DNA of 64,000 nucleotides from Ilyobacter polytropus DSM 2926 (GTDB lineage: Bacteria; Fusobacteriota; Fusobacteriia; Fusobacteriales; Fusobacteriaceae): the NCBI RefSeq assembly GCF_000165505.1, contig NC_014633.1:186001-250000 (forward strand), written 5' to 3'. Shown here piece after piece: positions 17,288 through 25,406 of this stretch (position 1 is its first letter; each line of letters starts with the position of its first letter). The notes under the pieces were generated by a model. The model saw only the letters and a list, made by a program, of their open reading frames with translations. It was not told the DNA's origin and ran no database searches. The position numbers and the translations under genes were made by a program.

Positions 17288-19096
17288 TTAAACAACCACT
17301 TCGCCTTCTGGTTTTGTCTCTGATGTTGGTTTTGCTTCCTGAACTTTCTTAGGTCCTGCAGCCTTATTCAGTGCATAACCTACTAAAAATATTATTCCTG
17401 ATATGGCCAAGAATACTATTCTTCCGTACATTGGATTAGGAACTAGCGACAATAATGCTATTCCCCCTGCAAATGTCATTATTAATTTACCCAAAATACT
17501 TCTTTGGTCACAGTCAATTCCGGCACATTCTATATCACAAGATATAACTTCTGTTTCCATATTTCCAAAGAATAGATTTATTTCTTCTGCTCTTTTCTCT
17601 GTTTTATATCCTTTAAAGAATAATTGCGTTGTTAGGAAAAATCCTCCAGTTATAAATATGTGACCTGCGATTCCTAAGACTACTTTTAGATCTGATGCTT
17701 CTCTTCCAGAAAAAGGTGTTGATAAACCTAATGTCTTTTCTACTATCTCAGGAGTAAGAACCACACCGGCTATATAAGAAACAACTATTCCTACTGCTAT
17801 TGTTGCCCATGGTGCCCAGTCTGGAGTTTTCTTGATAAAAAATCCTAATAATGAAGGTACCAGCATTGGGAATGCCACCAATGAACCGATATACATTGTT
17901 GCATTAAACAAACTTAAATTCTTTAATGAAGCTAAAATTAATGCTACTGAAATTATTAAAAGACCAAAGAATAATGTTAGCCATTTTCCAACTTTTAATA
18001 ACTCTTCATCACGAGCTTCAGGTTTTAAAACTGACAGGTAAAAATTCTTAACTACAATTCCTGCATTTCTATTTAAAGCTGAATCCATTGAGGACATAGT
18101 TGCTGAGAATATAGCTGCCATCATTAGTCCAACCATACCAACTGGCATTTCATTTCTTACAAATATCAGATAAGCGGCATCTTTTACTTTTCCGCCTAAA
18201 TTATCCAATCCCCAAGTACTTATATCAGGATAGTGTCCTGCAACATACCATGCTGGAAAAAACCATACTAACGGTCCTATAGCCATTAAGATACAAGCTA
18301 GTCCTGCTGCTTTTTTAGCATTTTTTGAATCTTTTGCTGCGAAATATCTATAGGCTCCTCCTACAATACTGTTGGTTCCAAAGAACTGTTTTAACATTAT
18401 AAATACAATCCACACTACAAAGAGTGAAAAGTGATTAATTCCAGTTCCCATTATTGGGTTTGCAGGCATTCCATCGTGTAATAATTGTGTAACTCCCCCA
18501 CCTTTAACAATTGCTACAATAGTTGAAATTACGGTAACGGCCATTATAGTCACCATCTGCATAAAATCTGATGCAATAACTGCCCATGCTCCACCTGTCA
18601 GTGACATAAGTAAAACTACTCCACCTGTTGCCATAATAGTATAAGTCATAGGAACTTTAAATACTGCTGCTACAAATATTGCCAAACCGTTTAACCATAT
18701 TGCTGCACTTAATACACTTGGGATTATATTCATCCATGTAAAAACTTGCTCATTGACTTTTCCAAATCTAAGTCTTATAGCCTCCATAGGAGTAACAACT
18801 CTCAACTGTCTAAATCTTTCTGCGAAAAACAGATAGTTCATCAAATAACCAACTGCATTGGCAAAGAATAAGATTGTTATTGTCCATCCATCTGTAAACG
18901 CTTTTCCTGCTGCTCCTGTAAATGTCCAGGCACTGAATTGTGTCATAAAAGCCGTTGATCCCACCATCCACCACAACATTTTTCCTCCACCAGCAAAATA
19001 ATCACCTGTGGAATTTGAAGCAAATTTTCTAAAGAAGTATCCTATTGATATTAAGAATCCAAAATAAACTATTACTACACTGATATCTACCGACAT
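17288..19096 (-). CDS. Sodium:solute symporter (SSS family), probable alginate-oligomer/uronate uptake
   Basis: A 602-residue polytopic carrier with 13-14 expected membrane helices. SSS signatures include GDYFAGGGKMLWWMVGSTAFMT near residues 30-50, AWTFTGAAGKAF and, further on, AAIFSATMSSMDSALNRNAGI. Na+-coupled carriers of this family (ToaA/B/C of Vibrio) import alginate monomers and oligomers, which fits the two lyase genes just downstream. The start is ATG 19096 with AGGAGG 9 nt upstream; the open frame continues back to 19213 but without coding character or ribosome site. Confidence 0.87.
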   Translation of the reverse strand: MSVDISVVIVYFGFLISIGYFFRKFASNSTGDYFAGGGKMLWWMVGSTAFMTQFSAWTFTGAAGKAFTDGWTITILFFANAVGYLMNYLFFAERFRQLRVVTPMEAIRLRFGKVNEQVFTWMNIIPSVLSAAIWLNGLAIFVAAVFKVPMTYTIMATGGVVLLMSLTGGAWAVIASDFMQMVTIMAVTVISTIVAIVKGGGVTQLLHDGMPANPIMGTGINHFSLFVVWIVFIMLKQFFGTNSIVGGAYRYFAAKDSKNAKKAAGLACILMAIGPLVWFFPAWYVAGHYPDISTWGLDNLGGKVKDAAYLIFVRNEMPVGMVGLMMAAIFSATMSSMDSALNRNAGIVVKNFYLSVLKPEARDEELLKVGKWLTLFFGLLIISVALILASLKNLSLFNATMYIGSLVAFPMLVPSLLGFFIKKTPDWAPWATIAVGIVVSYIAGVVLTPEIVEKTLGLSTPFSGREASDLKVVLGIAGHIFITGGFFLTTQLFFKGYKTEKRAEEINLFFGNMETEVISCDIECAGIDCDQRSILGKLIMTFAGGIALLSLVPNPMYGRIVFLAISGIIFLVGYALNKAAGPKKVQEAKPTSETKPEGEVVV

Positions 19097-19224
19097 TTTC
19101 GCTACCTCCTGATTTTCATCATATAATATGAGACCACTCGTTAAAAATAACCAATGTGATTTGTTTCTATACAATAAGCTTACTCTCAATACATATAAAA
19201 TTAAATATCTCATTTTTAACCCAA

Positions 19225-19262
19225 TAAAAAAAGGATATAGAATTTTACTTCTATACCCTTTA
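19225..19262 (-). terminator. Terminator after the AraC-type regulator
   Basis: On the minus strand GGGTATAGAA and TTCTATATCC form a stem with a 6-nt loop and a TTTTTT tail. It separates the regulator gene from the symporter/lyase unit, which must then have its own promoter in 19097-19225. Confidence 0.8.
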
Positions 19263-19340
19263 AGCCTTGTTTTTATTGACTTTAAAAAATGTATATCAAA
19301 ATTAAGATTAAAAATACGCTATCTATTTTATGCAGTATAC

Positions 19341-21386
19341 TTAATTTTTATTTACAAAAAATTTACCTGGAGGCAGTCCTTTTTCCCTTTTAAAATTATT
19401 AATAAAGGTCATTGTGTTGGTATATCCTACCATTGAACTTAAATCTTTTATTCTTAATGTATTGTTTGCATTGTATAACTCTATGGATTTTTCTATCCGA
19501 TATTTTCTCAAAGATTTATTAAAAGTTTCGTTTTTAACTTTCTTATATAAGTTACTGGCATATTGGAGAGTTACCCCCATGTATTCGGCAAAATCAAGCA
19601 AAGATATATCTTTTGCATAGTTTAATTTGATAAATTCATCTATTTTATCATTAATAACATTATTTGTATTATCCTTTGGTTTGGGTAAGGTCTCTAGTAG
19701 AGAATTAATTGATTTATCCACATTAATTCTCAGTATATCAACTGATTCAGATTCGATTATAGCACTAAATAGGTGTTCGCTTATCCGTTTTTCTGATGGA
19801 ATACTTTCTTGTATTCTTCTGATTGTATTGCTTATCAATACTTTTAATTTTTCAAATCTAACACTGGAGATTTTTCTTTGTTGGAAATTTTCATAAAAGA
19901 TATCTTCGTATATCTTATTTATATCATCGATTCTCTTATTGATTATGTTGTTTATAAGTCTTTGCTCTACCCCTATAGGATAATAATAATCCTTTGAATT
20001 TTCACTTATATCATCCTCAGATATAACTTTTTTCTTTCTCAACTGGAATTTATAGTCTAAAAATTTCATGAAACCGTTGTATTGGTTGTATAATTCTTCT
20101 ATTTTATATTCTTTTTTACTTAAAAATCCATTTATCTCCATATCATATTTGCTTTCTAAATCCTCAAGCAAACCTTTGATTTTGTCCCTGTTTAATTTAT
20201 CGCTTGGGATAAGTAAAGCTATGAGGTCTTTATCGATCAATAAAAATAATCCGTTTTTTTCTTTGGTGAATTTTCCTATTTCTTGTTTAAAGGATATGGC
20301 TTCTTCATCAGAATAATCATTTATTTCTGCATGGCCTAAGAAAATTTTGTATGTTTCTATATTGTTTTTTACAGAATCATCTAAATCTTTAAATTTTATT
20401 ATTCCCTTAAAAAAATCAACCATACCTTTATTTCTGGTATATATAACTGTTTTTTTGTTGATCTCTCTCAATAATTCATTTTCTGTTTTCAGTTTGCTGT
20501 AGACTCTATTCATAGAACTTAGAACATCGTCTTCTTTATTTTTTTCATATCCAAAATTACTCATCATTTTCATAATGGGCTTATAAGCGATACTAACCAA
20601 AATTTTAGTTAATATACTCAAGAATATCAAGTTTAGAGATAAATATAAAAATATATTTTTCAAAAGACCGGTTAATTTAGTTTCTTTTGAAGTTTCTGTT
20701 TCTTTATAATAAATTTGTATATTGTTTTCTAATCCTTTATTTGGTTTTACTAATTTTAGGATTTCACTATTATCAGTTTTTTCGTCTGCATTTATCAAAT
20801 TACCGTCATATATAAAATACCATTTTCCAAACCTTTTATTTTCTGCATTTAATTCAAAAAAATCATCACTTATAGTTAAAAGATAATAAATATTTTTTCT
20901 CAGACTTGGTTTTATGAAAAAATATTTTCCCTTTGATTTATAACCTTTTATATCGTAAATATTTTCAGGCAGATTATTTTCCTCTATAAAATCATCTAAT
21001 TCAAAGGTGTCATAGGGTCCTACCACATTTTTATTTTTCTTATCTATTATTGATAAATTACTATTATTTTTACTGAATATAAAATAGTCTGATTTTAATT
21101 TTTGCTGTATAGTAAAAATGGCCAGAGGATCAACTTTTTCTTTATAGGAGATTTCAGCTATAGCACGTTCTTTATCATATTTTTGAGGTATATAAGTTAA
21201 AAATGAAATTACTCTAGATATTTCATTAAAAGATCTGATTTTAAATTTATCTGCTTCTTGTAAATAAGCTGACTTATCTTTTCTCCACTGAGCTTCTAAA
21301 CTGTAGACTATATAAATAGAGCTTGTGATAAATAATATCAAAAGTATTGTTTTTTCTATTTTTTTCTGCCTTTTTTTTTCTTTCAC
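19341..21386 (-). CDS. Membrane-anchored AraC-family regulator
   Basis: A 681-residue protein with two membrane segments (about 12-30 and 241-268) bracketing an extracytoplasmic region of about 210 residues. A cytoplasmic linker follows, then a C-terminal AraC double helix-turn-helix (about 585-681, DISLLDFAEYMGVTLQYASNLY, then IKDLSSMVGYTNTMTFINNF). This resembles the YesN/YtdP type of one-component regulators, which sense sugars outside the cell. It lies upstream of the symporter and lyases on the same strand, so it probably activates them when alginate oligomers are present. Start GTG with AAAAGGGG upstream. Confidence 0.85.
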   Translation of the reverse strand: MKEKKRQKKIEKTILLILFITSSIYIVYSLEAQWRKDKSAYLQEADKFKIRSFNEISRVISFLTYIPQKYDKERAIAEISYKEKVDPLAIFTIQQKLKSDYFIFSKNNSNLSIIDKKNKNVVGPYDTFELDDFIEENNLPENIYDIKGYKSKGKYFFIKPSLRKNIYYLLTISDDFFELNAENKRFGKWYFIYDGNLINADEKTDNSEILKLVKPNKGLENNIQIYYKETETSKETKLTGLLKNIFLYLSLNLIFLSILTKILVSIAYKPIMKMMSNFGYEKNKEDDVLSSMNRVYSKLKTENELLREINKKTVIYTRNKGMVDFFKGIIKFKDLDDSVKNNIETYKIFLGHAEINDYSDEEAISFKQEIGKFTKEKNGLFLLIDKDLIALLIPSDKLNRDKIKGLLEDLESKYDMEINGFLSKKEYKIEELYNQYNGFMKFLDYKFQLRKKKVISEDDISENSKDYYYPIGVEQRLINNIINKRIDDINKIYEDIFYENFQQRKISSVRFEKLKVLISNTIRRIQESIPSEKRISEHLFSAIIESESVDILRINVDKSINSLLETLPKPKDNTNNVINDKIDEFIKLNYAKDISLLDFAEYMGVTLQYASNLYKKVKNETFNKSLRKYRIEKSIELYNANNTLRIKDLSSMVGYTNTMTFINNFKREKGLPPGKFFVNKN

Positions 21387-21740
21387 TTTATACCCCTTTT
21401 CTATAAGAAATAATCATATACTTAATATTATATCTTTTATTTATATTTTTATACCAGATTATTTTTTTAATCCTAGGCTTTCTAACTAAATATTCTAGCT
21501 TTTTAGACATTAAAAAGTCAGTAAATTAGCTTGTAAAAGATGTTTTTTTGACCTTTGTATAGCAATTATTTTTTACAAAAAAATAATTTTTAAGCTTAAA
21601 GAGTTATAGCTCCTTTAGGCCTTATAATGAAAAATTAATTTGATTTTTTTTAAAATTGATAGTATAAATATCTTTATCTGTATATATCTTTGCCTGATTA
21701 TTTTTCAATCTATTGTATTAAAATAATTAGGAGGAATTTT
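21387..21740. other. Divergent intergenic region
   Basis: Very AT-rich spacer between the minus-strand AraC gene and the plus-strand GntR gene. It must hold both promoters: a TATAAT-like box on the minus strand near 21425-21440 and a TTGATT...GTATAA pair on the plus strand near 21640-21667 are possible but weak. No coding frame or strong hairpin is seen. Confidence 0.4.
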
Positions 21741-21803
21741 TTGAAGAGTTTAAATTTTTTATTATGGATAAATATTATGTATGAAAGGAGGATATCATTT
21801 TGA
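21741..21803 (+). CDS. Possible 20-residue leader peptide coupled to the GntR gene
   Basis: The TTG at 21741 has AGGAGG (21729-21734) upstream and opens a frame reading MKSLNFLLWINIMYERRISF. Its TGA (21801-21803) overlaps the TTG start of the regulator (21800-21802). This layout suggests translational coupling. No family is known, and a chance frame cannot be excluded because the regulator has its own AAAGGAGG. Confidence 0.3.
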   Translation: MKSLNFLLWINIMYERRISF

Positions 21804-22462
21804 AGAAAAAACCGTCGGTACTGGCACTTGAATATATAGAGAGAAAAATCCTTACAAGAGAGTGGAACCCTGGAGATAAAATTAGTTCTGAGAAGATCCT
21901 GGAAAAGGAGATAGGAGTGAGCCGTTCTTCTATCAGATCTGCAGTGGAAAAACTGGTAGGTCTCAACATGTTGGAGAAAAAACCAGGTGATGGAACTTAT
22001 GTAAATAAAATAGACAGTGAGAGTTTGCTCAATACATTTTTACCTTTGATCGCTTTTAGTGAGACTTCCTATTATGAGATTCTCCAATGTAGAATGCAAC
22101 TGGATATTTTGGCTATAGAACTCTTTATAGAGAATATGCTTCCTAAGGATCTTAATGAGTTAAAAAGTCTTCACATGAAAATGTTAGAATCGGTAAAAGA
22201 CAGGGAAAAGTTTATCGAGTTCGATATGGAATTTCATAAAACCATAGCAAGAGGAAGTGGGAATAAAACCCTTTACCTCATGAGTAATATACTGTATTCG
22301 ATTTTAAAAGAATTTTCAAGAGAGCAGTATTCTGAAATACCCTTAGAAGAAAAATGTGCTCATCACGAAAAACTTTATAAAGCAATAGAAACTAAAAATA
22401 AAAAACTTGCCGTATCCTATGAAGAGTCGAGTTTTTTAGAAAGTATGGCAGTTTTAAAATAA
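21800..22462 (+). CDS. GntR-family regulator, FCD (FadR/VanR-like) subgroup
   Basis: A 220-residue regulator. The winged helix is at about 5-70 (GDKISSEKILEKEIGVSRSS, then KKPGDGTYV), followed by a helical FCD ligand domain with the pattern DMEFHKTIARGSGN (about 145-158) and late histidines (HHEKLY). FCD regulators bind small organic acids and recognise GT-N3-AC half-site pairs. The repeated AAAGGT-N3-ACCTTT sites before tctC and the iron-ADH gene fit this, making it the likely repressor of that transport unit. The start is TTG 21800 with AAAGGAGG upstream. Confidence 0.87.
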   Translation: MKKKPSVLALEYIERKILTREWNPGDKISSEKILEKEIGVSRSSIRSAVEKLVGLNMLEKKPGDGTYVNKIDSESLLNTFLPLIAFSETSYYEILQCRMQLDILAIELFIENMLPKDLNELKSLHMKMLESVKDREKFIEFDMEFHKTIARGSGNKTLYLMSNILYSILKEFSREQYSEIPLEEKCAHHEKLYKAIETKNKKLAVSYEESSFLESMAVLK

Positions 22463-22479
22463 TAAAATGTCTTACTGTC

Positions 22480-22525
22480 AAAGCCATGGTAAAGGAGAAC
22501 ATCCTTTGTCGGGCTTTTTTTATTT
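22480..22525 (+). terminator. Terminator after the GntR gene
   Basis: AAAGCC...AAAGGA pairs with TCCTTT...GGGCTTT, an interrupted stem followed by TTTTTTATTTTTT. Confidence 0.75.
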
Positions 22526-22641
22526 TTTGATAAAACAAAAGGTGTTTCTCTAAATTGACCGAATATTACAGTGTAAATGTTACGAAGAAGATTTTTGTTG
22601 TTTTTTAGTGTGGTTTGTCTGTTTTTTGCAGGAAAGGATAA

Positions 22642-23439
22642 GTGATTAAGTTGTTTAATAGGATGTTGGTCAGCTTTCAGAATGAAGAGGAAGTGGAATA
22701 TTTAACCAGGTATGCAAAGGTTATTAAGGAAAAATACAGTGGTATAGAGGTTGTGGGGTTATTTGTAAAGCCTATAGAGGGAGTAATGAAATATGATTAT
22801 CTTAAGGGTTACTACCCGACTTCTACTGAGTGGGAATATATTGAAAAGACAATTCGTTTTGAAAAAGAAGCAGAAGAAAAGAAAAAGGAAAAAATTAAAA
22901 AGAAATTTTTATCTCTTATGGGAGACAGTAAATTTTATATTCGGTCAGGAGACCTTGCTGAAGTGTTGTTAGAAGAAATGAAGTTATTCGATGTCCTTGT
23001 AATATCAAAACCAAAAGATATAGGTCATGAATTAAAAGCTCTTTTCAAAAATCATTACAGGCCGGTTATATTTGTACCTAAGTTGGAAAATTATTCATTT
23101 GAAAAAATATTAGTGGCCAATGATCACCGTTTTGAGTTCTATAAATCCTTGTTTAGTTTTATGGGGATTTTTGAAAAAGTAAAAACAATTGATTCAATTT
23201 CAGTAAATGTCCGAGAGGAAGATCGGGAAAACGTTAATATCTATTTTAACAAAGCAGGTAGAAATATAGAGTGTTTTTATGAAGACGGAGATATAACGAA
23301 TGTTATTTTGGAATACTCAAAAAGATACGACCTGCTTTTGATGGGAGACTTGCAACAATCGTTTATTTTTGAAAAAGTAACCGGGAAGCCTGGAATAAAA
23401 ATAATAAAAGAGATCGACAAACCGATCTTTATGGGTTAG
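22642..23439 (+). CDS. Tandem universal-stress-protein-like protein
   Basis: 265 residues that look like two UspA-type alpha/beta units (about 1-145 and 146-265). Each starts with a short strand of the type NRMLVSF or EKILVAND and ends near a VIFVP or KPIFMG strand. The ATP-binding G-x2-G-x9-G signature of classical USPs is not evident, so it may not bind ATP. It lies between the GntR regulator and the TTT transporter, a frequent partnership for USPs with transporters. The start is GTG 22642 with AGGAAAGGA upstream. Confidence 0.6.
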   Translation: MIKLFNRMLVSFQNEEEVEYLTRYAKVIKEKYSGIEVVGLFVKPIEGVMKYDYLKGYYPTSTEWEYIEKTIRFEKEAEEKKKEKIKKKFLSLMGDSKFYIRSGDLAEVLLEEMKLFDVLVISKPKDIGHELKALFKNHYRPVIFVPKLENYSFEKILVANDHRFEFYKSLFSFMGIFEKVKTIDSISVNVREEDRENVNIYFNKAGRNIECFYEDGDITNVILEYSKRYDLLLMGDLQQSFIFEKVTGKPGIKIIKEIDKPIFMG

Positions 23440-23547
23440 ATGCAGAGAAGAATATCAACTTATAGGAAGTGGGAAAGCAGACAACCTGTATATCTGGAAA
23501 GATAAATGTCTTTTTAAAAGTCATATTTTTTTTTAAACTACCGTTTT

Positions 23548-23592
23548 AAAGTATCATCTTTTGGGCTTTAGAGGGATAAAGGTAACACCTTT
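23548..23592. promoter_or_regulatory. Two upstream operator-like inverted repeats of the tctC promoter
   Basis: AAAGTATCATCTTTT (23548-23562) and AAAGGTAACACCTTT (23578-23592) are 6-3-6 type inverted repeats. The second is nearly identical to the site at 27584 before the iron-ADH gene. Both are expected targets of the FCD-GntR regulator. Confidence 0.65.
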
Positions 23593-23625
23593 TAAGGTGA
23601 AAATGTGTTTTTTTAAAACTTTTTG

Positions 23626-23677
23626 TTGACTTTTAAACAGTTTGAGGTTAACATTGTTATTGAAAGGTATGATGTTT
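23626..23677 (+). promoter_or_regulatory. tctC promoter with overlapping operator
   Basis: TTGACT (23626-23631), a 17-bp spacer and TAACAT (23649-23654). The site AAAGGTATGATGTTT (23663-23677) covers the expected transcription start. The same order, spacing and site recur at 27631-27681. Confidence 0.75.
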
Positions 23678-23703
23678 AATTAAGAACTTAAGGAGGAATA
23701 AAA

Positions 23704-24660
23704 ATGAAAAAATTGTCATCAGTACTTGTGTTAGTTGTTTTATTAATTCAATCTATTGCTTTTGTAGGTTGCGGTAAAAAGGATACTGCTGCGGGATTCC
23801 CTGAGAAGAATATTGATATGATAGTGCCCTTTGGTGCTGGTGGAGGAACAGATACTGTTGGAAGAACACTTGCTAACTCTTTGGAAAAGCATATAGGTAA
23901 ACCAGTGGTTGTTACCAATAGAACAGGTGGATCTGGTGCGGTAGGTATGACAACTGGTGCAAAGGCAAAAGCTGATGGATATACTCTTACAGTTGTTACA
24001 AGAGAGATAGTATCTCTACCACTTATGGGTCTTGCTCAAATCAAATCAGATGATTTTGACTTATTAGCACTTATAAACCTTGAACCTGCAATTATACTTG
24101 TTAAAGAAGACTCTAAATATAAAACAGCAAAAGATCTTTTCGATGATGCTAGAAATAACCCAGGGAAAGTTAAAATGGCAAGTACAGCTAAACCAAATTT
24201 CTATGTATTAGGAATTGAAATTGATCAAGATATTAAATTCAATCACGTTCCATTTAACGGAGCATCTGAAGCGATTCCTGCAGTTCTAGGTGGTCATACT
24301 GACTTTACTATAGTAACTCCAGGTGAGGCAATATCTCAAATCAAATCAGGTCAGTTGAGACCAATTGGGCTTATGGATACAGAAAGACACCCTGAATTAA
24401 GTGAAGTTCCTACTTTAAAAGAGCAAGGCTTTGACATTACTTCAGGAACATGGAGAGGAATAGGTGTACCTAAAGGGACTCCAGACGAAGTTAAAGCAAA
24501 ATTATCAGAAGCAATTGATAAAGCAGTTAATGATCCACAATTCAAAAGTATAATGGCAAAATCAAATACTTCAATCAGATATATGAATGCAGAAGAATTT
24601 ACTAACTTTGTTAAAAGTGATGAAGAAACTATAAAGAAAATTGTAGATGCTTTAAAATAG
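23704..24660 (+). CDS. tctC: Tripartite tricarboxylate transporter, substrate-binding lipoprotein
   Basis: A 318-residue Bug/TctC-family binding protein. It has a lipoprotein signal with Cys23 (FVGCG), then FPEKNIDMIVPFGAGGGTDT, the typical ligand loop, GGSGAVG and VPFNGASEAIPAVLGGHTDF. It captures an organic acid outside the membrane for TctA/TctB. The ligand cannot be told from the sequence; the family covers citrate, aromatic acids and others. It has AAGGAGG before the ATG and a promoter with GntR-type sites upstream. Confidence 0.9.
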   Translation: MKKLSSVLVLVVLLIQSIAFVGCGKKDTAAGFPEKNIDMIVPFGAGGGTDTVGRTLANSLEKHIGKPVVVTNRTGGSGAVGMTTGAKAKADGYTLTVVTREIVSLPLMGLAQIKSDDFDLLALINLEPAIILVKEDSKYKTAKDLFDDARNNPGKVKMASTAKPNFYVLGIEIDQDIKFNHVPFNGASEAIPAVLGGHTDFTIVTPGEAISQIKSGQLRPIGLMDTERHPELSEVPTLKEQGFDITSGTWRGIGVPKGTPDEVKAKLSEAIDKAVNDPQFKSIMAKSNTSIRYMNAEEFTNFVKSDEETIKKIVDALK

Positions 24661-24673
24661 GAAAAACTTAATA

Positions 24674-24802
24674 GAATGAAACCTCTCTTTTAACTGTCAG
24701 ACTGATGGAGTTAGAAGTTGTAAAAAAGTGAAACTTTTTAGTCTGGTTTCATTCAAACTTTAAGCTAATAGCATTTGATTTATTCATCTGCTATTAGCTT
24801 AA
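24674..24802 (+). other. Two stable stem-loops between tctC and tctB
   Basis: GAATGAAACC (24674-24683) pairs perfectly with GGTTTCATTC (24745-24754). The 14-bp arm TTAAGCTAATAGCA (24760-24773) pairs perfectly with 24789-24802. Neither is followed by a T run, so mRNA stabilisation or partial termination after the binding-protein gene is likelier than full termination. Confidence 0.65.
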
Positions 24803-24903
24803 TCTGTTATAAACTTAAAGATTTATCTAAAAAAAAATAACATTGAAAATAATTTTCCAATTGGAATTTATGAAGAAACAATAAATAAAAGAAGGAGTCA
24901 GGG

Positions 24904-25362
24904 ATGAAAAAAATAAATATTGTAACAGGTATTATCTTTATTATTTTTAGCATTTTTATATTTATTCAGGCCATTGGTTTTAAACAAACTTTAATTGTAG
25001 ATGCAGGATTAGGTGCAGGTTTTTTTCCAAAACTGATTGCAGCTGCAACAATTATCTTATCAGTTTTACTAATTATATCCGCTGTAAAGGATGAGAGCCT
25101 AACCTCAAAAGTCAGTGATGTTTTTAATAGTGATATTAAAAAACCTCTGCTCGGAATGGTATTAATTCTAGCATATGGATTTTCAATAATGGTATTCGGA
25201 TACTTAATAAGTACAATTGTTTTCTGTTATATATTTCTTCAAATTTTCAGAGTAAAGAAATTAATAACGAAAATAGCTGTTTCAGTTATTTTTTCATTTG
25301 TAATCTACTTTATATTTGGAACTGTATTCTTAATAAGCCTTCCTACAGGACTTTTGATGTAG
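24904..25362 (+). CDS. tctB: Tripartite tricarboxylate transporter, small permease
   Basis: 152 residues with four hydrophobic segments (about 6-24, 40-60, 80-105, 120-150), the usual TctB shape. The GLGAGFFPKLIAAATIILSV segment is a family hallmark. It partners TctA in the membrane. AAGGAG precedes the ATG, and 44 nt separate it from tctA. Confidence 0.87.
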   Translation: MKKINIVTGIIFIIFSIFIFIQAIGFKQTLIVDAGLGAGFFPKLIAAATIILSVLLIISAVKDESLTSKVSDVFNSDIKKPLLGMVLILAYGFSIMVFGYLISTIVFCYIFLQIFRVKKLITKIAVSVIFSFVIYFIFGTVFLISLPTGLLM

Positions 25363-25406
25363 AAACTTTAACTTTAGAATAATGAATTAATAAAAGGAGA
25401 ATAATT

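Noticed and set aside
17288-17663. Plus-strand short frame opposite the symporter 3' end
   Set aside because: No ribosome site or conserved pattern; explained by the symporter gene.
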